64,000 nucleotides of DNA from Ailurus styani. Taxonomy: Eukaryota; Chordata; Mammalia; Carnivora; Ailuridae. The position numbers and the translations under genes are program-made. Within the stretch, counting starts at the first letter, position 1, and each line of letters starts with the position of its first letter. The notes below the pieces were generated by a model. It made no database searches, was not told the origin of the DNA, and saw only the letters and a list, made by a program, of their open reading frames with translations. Location of the stretch: positions 3,848,389 to 3,912,388 of the forward strand of contig LNAC01000018.1 in assembly GCA_002007465.1 (NCBI GenBank). Direction: 5' to 3'. Shown here piece after piece: positions 26,847 through 64,000 of the stretch.

Positions 26847-27490
26847 AGCAGGGTAGGGAAGAGCCAAGCTTAGTTATAGGGACTAAGTTACTACATCTCA
26901 GGAACTTTCTCTTCAAAAAAAACTTTTCTTTCCATGGGCCCTCTGGCCTGCTTTAAAAGGAAGCAAGAACTTTAGGGTATGTAGTTGTGAAAGTGGTTCC
27001 ATCAAGAACTCAAGTTTCAGAACACTTTAACAAAAATTAGTGACATATGGAAAAGCAGAGATGCAGTGTCTTAGCATTGAGCAATATGGGTGGTGCTGTG
27101 ACTGTATTCTGGTCAGCTTTAGTAATTATGCTCAAAACAGAAAATTTCCTCTCAAATGCTATTGACAAAGTCTGACATTTGCACAAAGGGCAGAGTTTAA
27201 ATACAAGCCAGCCTTTCCAGTCAACAGCACCTCTTTTCAGAAAACCAATTAAAGGCTGTTTGGATGCCATTGAACCATTGTGAGCAGAGCAAGGCCACGG
27301 TCTAGGAGAGAAGGATGACAAGTGAGGAGCACAGAGGGCCGCTTGAGAACACGAGCTGCTGCCACCTCTCAGTGGAGCAGGTAGGAATACTGTACTATAG
27401 AGGGCTTTGTGGGGCTGCCATCCCACGTAGGTTGAGATATCACTACGGTAAAGTGTGCTTAGAAATAAAGTACAGACGTGCGGCTTCCTC
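26847..27490 (+). other. SNAPC5: SNAPC5 3'UTR (inferred)
   Basis: Sequence after the stop up to AATAAA at 27463-27468. No other strong signal was seen closer to the stop, so the transcript probably ends near 27490. Confidence 0.5.
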
Positions 27491-27964
27491 GTTTTCAGAT
27501 AGCCACAGAGAAAAGGATTAGTTCCTCCCCTGGGGCAAAAAAACCTTTTCTGGACTTGGGAAATGTGCCATTAAATCACTGTGCTTGGGAGACTGGGGTT
27601 TTGTAATGATGACAGAGAATAACAGTTGTTAAAATTTGGTACTTACAGCTGAGATTCACTTCTGCATACCGTCCCTCCTCCAGTGAATATACAGTTAAGT
27701 AGTTGCTTAATTTTATAAAAGTAACTTGCCATGCCCAAGCAACAGAAAAGCCAAACAAAACAGAAAGAACCTCCTGAAGCAGAACTTCTGTAACTGTTCC
27801 AGAAGAGAACATGAGTGTATGTATTAATCAACATTTCATTAAAGTTATTTTGAGCTGCTCTTAAATAGAAGTTTAAATGAGCGTATTTCTTAGAAAAGAC
27901 AATGTGCAGACTACCTTGCAATGAAAAGCAATCAGTCTATACACTTGGGAGTTTTATTTAAAAT

Positions 27965-28150
27965 AGGAGCGTGGGTTTTGAGAGCTAGAAGAGTTGGCTC
28001 TGAATTCTTGCTCTACCACTAACTGGTTGCTTGCCTTCTTAACTCTTTGCAGCTCTCAGAGTCCTGTGGGTAAAATGACAGTATTCCTACCTGCACCAGC
28101 ACTCTCACAGGTGGTTGTGGGGTACTAACGAGGTATCATGTAAAAATCCA
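27965..28150 (+). repeat. MIR
   Basis: gagttggctctgaattcttgctctaccacta, then gtaaaatgacagtattcctacctg and a tail resembling the MIR 3' half. Confidence 0.7.
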
Positions 28151-28201
28151 GCTATTGTTGGTGTCTCAGCCAAGAGGAAGTCTAAGGAAGGGACTTGACA
28201 T

Positions 28202-28235
28202 AGGAATTCAAAAAAAAAAAAAAAGGAATTCAAAA
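28202..28235 (+). repeat. Poly(A)-only insertion with target duplication
   Basis: aggaattcaaaa occurs at 28202-28213 and 28224-28235, separated only by A residues. Confidence 0.6.
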
Positions 28236-29390
28236 CAGCAAGACTGAGGCAGGTGACCTCATTCTTGAGAACAAGATCATTCTTGATAAAAATTACTAGG
28301 AAAAAACCTTTTTGACTCTCAAAATTTAACACACTTTTGGATATAAATAGTTAAAAACACCCCTCAAAAGACACTGAACATGTAAACATTTAGATCCAGG
28401 TATTAGACTCCAGGTTATACCTTCCTAAGATGCAGTTTGCACATTTTAATGAGAACTTATCGGTTCATATCCTCTCCATTAGCAAAAGACACAGGGTGTG
28501 AGTCTTACACCTTGGTCTGAATGGATGTTGAAACAAGTAGGTTAGACTGTTGACTTCGAACAGATGTTAGCCTCGTGGCAAGAGAAAGTGAACTGGCTGA
28601 GGCCGCAGTGTATGTATGTATCATGAAACAGTTTTTAACATCAAGCTCTGGGAGATCCAGAGTGGAACCACCTACTGGGGAGATTTACCCAGGTCCTGTT
28701 TTAGTTTGAAAACAAAATAGGCCTTTTGTCTTTAAAGCCATGTTTACTTTGGTTTTCTATAACCTGCCCTCAAAGAAAATGAGGGAAGAGGTGCCGACCA
28801 GGCAGCATCACGGGTATCTCAAGTTCTGAAAGTCCCTTGGGCAGCAAAGGCGTCAGTGGTCAGTTGGGACGTGGCTTTGCTTTCTCTGACTTCACTGCTG
28901 CCTCACAGGCATGAGGTCCATTCCTCTCCAGGAAAAGTGGAAAGAAGTCACTGGTGAAAGAGGGGAGAGCGTTGCTCAGTGGAGCAAAGCACCATGGGAC
29001 TGAGTGTCCCGGCAGAGGCTCCCACTCCAGTCAGGCATGCCGGTGACACCCCAGTCCTGCCTCTTCTACTGCTTTTCCCTGTGGCGAAACAGCAGGGAGA
29101 GATGGAATCTATTCACAGGTCTATTCACAGGAATATCTATTCACAGGAAAGCTAGCTGGAAGATTCACACATGTAAGTGGAGGGAAGAGTTGGACAAAGT
29201 CCAGAACTTGGAATCACAGGAAGATCCGTTAGTCCAGAGCACTGAACTTGTCCTCAGAGTGGCATTTCTGCCTTCCAGCCTCCTTCCTGTCTCCACCTGT
29301 GCCCTCACTAGAAGGCTTGGCTAAATCATTTGACTTTGTGTATGTGTACCAGAGACACTGGAAATCCTACCACAAAAGTAGACATATTTT
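28236..29390. other. SNAPC5-MAP2K1 convergent intergenic region
   Basis: Mostly unique sequence with no SINE and no supported coding exon. A short repeated element aatctattcacagg occurs two to three times at about 29105-29148. Confidence 0.5.
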
Positions 29391-29394
29391 TCCA

Positions 29395-30313
29395 TTCTTT
29401 TAACTTGATAGTATATTTATTAGAATAAGAGATTAGATTTGTTAAACATCTGGATTGAAATGGTTAAAAGGATTTTCATACAATTTTTAGGCACTATACA
29501 CACTTGTTTACAATAGCATCAGTACTTGGATTTGGGGAAAAAGAAATCTCATACATTTTAATGCCTTGATCCATTTGTAACATTCAAAGTAACCACCATT
29601 TTAGAAACACTAATTCAAACTTAAAGAGACATAAACCACTAGATATCCCACATATTTAAAAATAAATACAGAAATACAACCAGAAGTCTACAAATCATCA
29701 CAGTAGACAGACTGGTGAAGCCCCAGCTGTCATGGCAGTGAAGGGCTCTGGCTAGATTTTGATAGAAATTGCTTCATTCTACACCAAAAGCAAAAATATA
29801 ATAAAATAACATGATATATACTTTCTGATGTTCTTTTTCATAGCAGCAAAGCATGCTTCACATGCACTGCCTGTGAAGGCTCTTACAAGGCCCCTTCCTG
29901 CTCAAACAGAAGGTCCGCCTGGCAAGAATGCAGTACCACCAAGTGTCAGAGAATCCCAAAAATACAGGCAGCTAGCCAGTCACGGTGAGGGAAGAGCAGT
30001 GCAATTTTCAGTAAGTAAGAATGACTACCCACGGTCACCAAAGTTTCACTGTAATTCCACGTTGCGCGTGTGTTGATCGACATACACAAAAATAGCCCCA
30101 AGCACAAAGCCAATCCACTTAGGGAGAGAACAGGAAGAATAAAGACAATAATATTAAAAATGACACAAATAGAATTTTGGCACATGCTGTGTTCTTCATC
30201 CCTTGTCATAGGTGAGATGCACGTCTGAACAGAGACAGGCACGGGCAAGAGGCCCAGAAGCGACATGGCACACCACTGGGCAGGGGACTCGTTCTCCGCC
30301 GCTCCCTACATAC
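29395..30313 (-). other. MAP2K1: MAP2K1 3'UTR
   Basis: About 915 bases from the stop to just past an AATAAA on the minus strand (29421-29416). The length is close to the human 3'UTR as recalled. The cleavage point near 29395-29400 is inferred. Confidence 0.7.
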
Positions 30314-59382
<29,069 letters not shown>

Positions 59383-59626
59383 CTAAGAAAAAGAAAACCA
59401 GACCATTTAGTGACAGTGTTTCTAACTAGTCTCTCAAGTGTTAAACTTCAGAACAGAAGTGTATCTCCAACGTGGCAAATCCCCCTGGAAGGATACCGTT
59501 TGATTTGTTCCAGACCTCAAAGATAGAAATGCAAAACATTGTGGGAGGGATCAAATAACCAAAAACTCAAATCATATGAATAACTGTTAAGTGAACTACC
59601 AATTCCGGAATCAAAAAAAGCTGTGT

Positions 59627-59749
59627 TGGAGCACTTGGCTGATTCGGTCTATAGAACACATGACTCTTGATCTTGGAGTTGTGAGTTCGAGCCCTACATT
59701 GGGTGCACAGATTACTTAAAAATAAAATGTTTTTTTAAAAAAAAAGTTT
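59627..59749 (+). mobile_element. Short tRNA-head SINE, old
   Basis: gattcggtctatagaacacatgactcttgatcttggagttgtgagttcgagcccta is close to tRNA-Lys, followed directly by the A-rich tail. Confidence 0.75.
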
Positions 59750-59774
59750 ACGCTGAACTGACAGAACAGTATAT

Positions 59775-60003
59775 AGTTAGGACCAGAGGCTCTAGAGGCA
59801 AACTGTCTAAATTCACATCCCACCAACTCTGCCACTTACTATCAAGGGAACTTTGACCATGTTACTCACAACTTGTAAAATGGGGGTGATATTTTAAGGC
59901 TACTATTAACCAGTTACTGTAAGTATTAAACAAGCTAATACATATAAAGCACTCAGGACCATGTCTAGCCCATAGTAAATGCTCGATAAACGTCAGCCAT
60001 TTT
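59775..60003 (+). repeat. MIR, near full length
   Basis: ccagaggctctagaggcaaa ... ccaactctgccacttacta ... gtatttaaacaagct-like ... catagtaaatgctcgataaacg spans the element to its end. Confidence 0.75.
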
Positions 60004-60196
60004 ATCACCAGCATATAAGTCACAACTTGTATCTGGTATTATCCTAAAAAATCATAGTTAATAAAATTAAAAGAAAAATGTCACAGAAACTAATAATTCA
60101 TTCCACACATCCTACCAAGTGTCATGAAGTGTATTAGGTTCTATGGAGGATAGAGATACAAAAAAAGACCTAGCTCCCATCCTCAAAAACTGTACA

Positions 60197-60411
60197 GGGG
60201 CAGTTGGTTCAGTTGGTTAAGCATCTGCCTTCGGCTCAGGTCATGATCCTGGGGTTCCTGGGATCAAGACCCAAATGCAGCTCCCAGCTCAGCAGGGAGG
60301 GAGTCTGCTTCTCCCTCTCTCTCTGCTCCTCTGCCCCTTCTCCCCAACCCCCTTCCCCACTCATGTTCTCTCATCACTCACTCTCTCTCAAATAAATAAA
60401 ATCTCTAAAAA
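60197..60411 (+). mobile_element. Can-SINE, older
   Basis: ggcagttggttcagttggttaagcatctgcc head; AAATAAATAA tail. Confidence 0.88.
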
Positions 60412-60832
60412 AATAAATGTATAAACTAGAAGGGTAAATATACAATTCCTAATAAAATAAATTCTTAAGAAAAGTGTTACACGTGCAGAAGAGAGAAGTA
60501 ACTCTGACTTCACTTCATAAAATGTCATTTGTTGGCTAAAATTAACAACCCAGGAAATAACGGATGTTGGAAAGGATGCAGAGAAAGGGGAACCACCTCA
60601 CATTGCTGGGAATACAAACTGGTGTAGCCACTCTGGAAAACAGTATGGAAGTTCCTCAAAAAGTGAAAAATAGAGCTACCATATGATTTAGCAACTGCAC
60701 TACTATACTAGGTTTTATCCAAAGAATAAAAACAAGGTGACTCAGAGGCACATGCCCCCCACTGTTTATAGCAGCAATGCCCACAAGAGCCAAAATATGG
60801 AAAGAACCCAGATGTCCATCGACAGATGAATG

Positions 60833-60884
<52 letters not shown>

Positions 60885-60889
60885 NACAG
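60833..60889 (+). repeat. (CA)n microsatellite with an N
   Basis: About 26 CA units grown from the L1 acacac motif; base 60885 is N. Confidence 0.97.
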
Positions 60890-61042
60890 TGGAATATTGC
60901 GCGGCCATCAAAAATAGTGATGTCATGCCTTTGCAATGACATGGATGAACTAGAGGATATTATGCTAAGTGAAATAAATCAGTTGGAGAAAGACAAATAT
61001 TGTATGATTTCGCTCGTGTGGAATTTAAGAAACAGCACAGAC

Positions 61043-61247
61043 GGGCGCCTGGGTGGCTCAGTGGGTCAAAGCCTCTGCTTTTGGCTCAGGTCATGATCTC
61101 AGGGTCCTGGAATCGAGGCCCGCATCGGGCTCTCTGCTCAGCAGGGAGCCTGCTTCCTCCTCTCCCTGTCTCTCTGCCTGCCTCTCTGCCTACTTGTAAT
61201 CTCTCTCTGTGTGTCAAATAAATAAATAAAATCTTAAAAAAAAAAGA
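61043..61247 (+). mobile_element. Can-SINE in L1
   Basis: Target duplication aagaaacagcacagac / aagaaacaacacagac at 61027-61042 and 61248-61263. Confidence 0.95.
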
Positions 61248-61332
61248 AAGAAACAACACAGACAAACATATGGGAAGGGAAGGAAAAATAAATTAAGACA
61301 GAAATAGAGAGGGAGACAAACCATAAAGATTC

Positions 61333-61539
61333 TTTTTTTTTTTTAATTTTATTTATTCATTTGACACACAGAGAGATTACAAGTAGGCAGAGAGGCAGAC
61401 AGAGAGAGAGGAGAGAGGAGGAAGCNAAGCAGGCTCCCTGTTGAGCAGAGAGCCCGATGTGGGCCTCGATCCCAGGACCCTGGGATCATGACCTGAGCCG
61501 AAGGCAGCGGCTTTAACCCACTGAACCACCCAGGCGCCC
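61333..61539 (-). mobile_element. Can-SINE in L1, with assembly N
   Basis: Inverted copy; base 61426 is N next to a duplicated aagc. Confidence 0.92.
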
Positions 61540-61727
61540 ATGGATTAACTCTAGAAAACAAACTAAGGGTTGCTGGAGGTGGGGGGGCGTGGGGTAACTG
61601 GGTGATGAGCATTAAGGACGGCATGTGATGCAATGAGCGCCAGGTGTTATACGCAACTGATAAACCCCTAAATTCTACTTCTGAAACTATTAATATACTA
61701 TGTTAATTAAATTGAGTTTATAAATTT

Positions 61728-61920
61728 TTTTTAAGATTTTATTTATTTATTTAGCAGAGAGAGACACAGCAAGAGAGGATATACGAGCAGGCGGGGTGGG
61801 AGAGGGAGAAGCAGGCTCCCCGCGGAGCAAGGAGACCGATGTGGGGCTCAATCCCAGGACCCTGGGATCATGACCTGAGCCAAAGGCAGATGTTTAACGA
61901 CTGAGCCACCCAGGTGCCCC
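61728..61920 (-). mobile_element. Can-SINE in L1 tail
   Basis: Flanked by perfect gagtttataaattt at 61714-61727 and 61921-61934. Confidence 0.94.
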
Positions 61921-61964
61921 GAGTTTATAAATTTAAAAAAAAAGAAAAGAAAAAGGCACTTGAG

Positions 61965-62112
61965 GGGCCCCTGAGTGGCTCAGTCAGTTACAGGTCCAAC
62001 TCTTTATTTCGGCTCGGGTCTTGACCTTCCTCTCCCTCTCCCACTTGCCCCGTTCACATGTGTTCACGTGTGCACGCATGCACTCTCTCTCAAAATAAAT
62101 AAACCTTTAAAA
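61965..62112 (+). mobile_element. Can-SINE, old and shortened
   Basis: gcccctgagtggctcagtcagttacagg head, shortened body, aataaataaacctttaaaa tail. Confidence 0.8.
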
Positions 62113-62113
62113 G

Positions 62114-62302
62114 GCACCTGGTGGCTCAGACGGTTGGGTGTCTGCGTTCAGCTCAGGTCGTGGAGGGCAAGGGGGAGAGGGAGAGAGAAACCAAGTTGAT
62201 GCCCCCCTGCTGAACGCAGACCCTGATGCCGGGCTGGATCCCACGACCCTGAGCCAAAATCAAGAGTTGGACACTCAACTGACTGTGCCACCCAAGTGCC
62301 CC
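62114..62302. mobile_element. Fold-back Can-SINE (plus head joined to minus remainder)
   Basis: 62114-62162 reads as a forward SINE head (ggtggctcagacggttgggt). From there to 62302 the sequence reads as an inverted SINE ending actgtgccacccaagtgcccc. The forward head and the inverted head are roughly complementary. Confidence 0.75.
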
Positions 62303-62789
62303 ACTTTTTTGTTGTTGTTTAAATATTTGAAAGGAAGAGTTAGACTGATTTTTAAAGTATCTCGTCTACACTGAGCAGTCACCAATGTCATTTATTAATC
62401 ACCTCTGTGAAAGGCATAGGGAAAGGTGAGAAATTAAGGATGGAAAAAACTATGAATACAGAAAAAAATACACACTGCTTGAGGAGACAGAACATTCAAT
62501 GAGGCAGGGCACCTCAAATCCTCCCTGAAACAAGGCAGGGCACAACAGGTGAATGAGGAGGACATCACTACAGGTGCTCAGAGGAGGAAGTGGCTAAGGG
62601 AAGAGATGGCAGCAGGAGGGACATGGAAACTGCACCTGAGGCATCAAGACCCGGCCAAGCAGAGAGACAGCTCTGTAAGCTTCCTGCCTCCAAAACCACC
62701 CAGCCTCGATGACACAGGAGTGTAAGGTCACAGAACAAGGTGCAACATGATAAACAGAAGGACAGAACATATTCCCATTTTTTAAATAT
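62303..62789. other. MAP2K1 intron 3, nothing recognised
   Basis: Unique-looking sequence. Confidence 0.4.
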
Positions 62790-62987
62790 AAAAGTATCTG
62801 TTTAAGATTTTACTTATTTACTTGTTAGAGAGAGAGAGAGAGCAAGCAGGGGGAGCACGCAGGGGGAGCAGCAGGCAGAGGGAGAAGCAGGCTCCCCACT
62901 GAGCAGGGAGCCTGGTGTGGGACTCGATCCCAGATCATGCCCTGGCAGAGGGCAGACACTTAACTGACTGAGCCACCCAGGCACCCC
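62790..62987 (-). mobile_element. Can-SINE
   Basis: Inverted copy (taagattttacttatttact ... gagccacccaggcacccc), flanked by catattcccattttt/atattcccactttt. Confidence 0.92.
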
Positions 62988-64000
62988 ATATTCCCACTTT
63001 TATACACATAAAAAAGCGTTAGCGTACGCACACAAAACCAGAACATCCAAAATGTTACTAATGGTTATTTCTAGTCTAGATGGTAAGACAATGAGAGATT
63101 TTTGCTGCGTGAGAGTTTCCTTGTGCTCTTCTATTGTTTATAAATTTTCCACAATGAACACGTTTTACCTTTTTAAATTATTGAACTCCTTTATGAAAGT
63201 GGAGTATTAAATCTACAATCAATTAACAGTACATACTAAATGTCCAGTCTGTGCAACAGCACTCTAAGACAGATACAACACCGCTTTCTTTCTACAGGAG
63301 GTGAGAAAATAAGTAAGATTCATTCAGGGATACAGACCCCTCAGGAAAGGTCTCCTAAAACAATGCTAAAAATAGATTATCCACTTAAAAATCCTATGCT
63401 CGTGGAAAGGAGCATTTAAGACCACTCTCTGTCATAGTCAACTCTGGATCACAGATGCTAAGGGAAAAGAAAGCAGTACAAGTGTGAATTCTCAAATGCA
63501 CACGAGTACCCCTGAACAGGCTTGTCTTCTCCTCAGAATTAATGGTGGGTGGGTCAGTCAACCCAAGAGCACGATGGAAGATTCTGAAATTCAACCTAAA
63601 ATTTCCTATGTGCCAGAATTCCCACACAGACGTGAGAGTGCAATCATTAATCTAGAACTAAACAGAGCTCTCCTGTAAAACCATTTATTTTCCAAGAATC
63701 CTTGGAAGAGCCCTACTCAAGCTGTGATCCAGTCTGAGTTTCCAGTCACCCCGTGAGCCTGGCTGCCTTCACGATGCCGCAGGCCCCTGGTGGCCCAATC
63801 AGGACATCAGAGCCCAGGTAACCACACCCAAGTCAGCGGGCTTCTAGAAACGTGAGAGCACAGCTCAATTTCCTTTACCAATGGGAAGAAGGACTCCAGT
63901 GCAGGAAGATTCCAAGCCATTTCTCTTCTGCTTCCAGTTGCATGTGGTTTCAGACCCTTTGTCTGACTGGCTTTGCCTAATTATCAGGAGGACTGTGCAG
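62988..64000. other. MAP2K1 intron 3 to window edge, nothing recognised
   Basis: I searched for exon 3 (the ...GFYGAFYSDGEISICMEHM segment) on the minus strand and did not find it. Confidence 0.5.

Larger units (their letters stand above)
60540..61955 (+). mobile_element. 5'-truncated L1 carrying three SINEs
   Basis: Runs from the end of ORF2 (acggatgttggaaaggatgc, cactctggaaaacagtatgg) through gacatggatgaactagagga to the carnivore L1 3'UTR (ggtgttatacgcaactgata, tatactatgttaattaaatt) and an A-rich tail at 61935-61955. SINEs at 61043-61247, 61333-61539 and 61728-61920 interrupt it. Confidence 0.85.

Noticed and set aside
60833..60889. CA repeat as a Z-DNA or CRISPR-like array
   Set aside because: Simple dinucleotide expansion inside L1 sequence, with no spacers.

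Overview
This is nuclear DNA from a carnivoran mammal, most likely a caniform and probably a mustelid. The main clue is about 40 copies of the carnivore tRNA-Lys-derived Can-SINE (SINEC), a family with a tRNA-like head, a CT-rich body and an (AATAAA)n/A-rich tail. Many copies are nearly identical and have intact target-site duplications. The genes are split by GT-AG introns, and mammal-wide relics (MIR, L2, L1, MaLR and ERVL-type LTRs, MER5A) lie between exons. The mustelid assignment is inferred from SINE subfamily appearance and was not checked by search.

The window is the conserved ZWILCH-RPL4-SNAPC5-MAP2K1 block (human 15q22.31), here in inverted orientation. (1) About 3.5-17.7 kb, minus strand: the first seven coding exons of ZWILCH, a kinetochore RZZ-complex subunit; the rest lies beyond base 1. 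(2) 17.68-18.2 kb: a short divergent promoter shared by ZWILCH and RPL4. (3) 18.2-23.15 kb, plus strand: complete RPL4 (ribosomal protein uL4, about 420 aa, ten exons), starting in a pyrimidine-rich TOP-like leader. Its introns carry box C/D snoRNAs: three U18 (SNORD18) copies in introns 2, 4 and 6, U16 (SNORD16) in intron 3, and a decayed U18-like copy in intron 7. (4) 24.4-27.5 kb, plus strand: complete SNAPC5 (98 aa, three coding exons) behind a GC-rich promoter with ETS-, E-box- and CRE-like sites. (5) 29.4-59.4 kb, minus strand: MAP2K1 (MEK1) exons 11 to 4, tail to tail with SNAPC5. Exons 3 to 1 lie beyond the right edge. Intron 5 (38.0-58.7 kb) is large and filled with SINEs and L1 relics. 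(6) 59.4-64 kb: MAP2K1 intron 3, holding a 5'-truncated L1 invaded by three SINEs and two single-base assembly Ns.

Functionally these are constitutively expressed genes. RPL4 and its snoRNAs serve the ribosome directly, through the protein and through 2'-O-methylation guides. SNAPC5 serves snRNA transcription, ZWILCH the spindle checkpoint, and MAP2K1 the RAS-RAF-MEK-ERK cascade. I see no operon-like, viral, CRISPR or toxin system and no clearly new biological system. The most interesting items are a missing canonical GT donor at the RPL4 exon 7 boundary, the decayed fourth U18 copy, a SINE inserted against the base of one U18 gene, a possible unlisted SNAPC5 cassette exon, and several unusual retroposition products.
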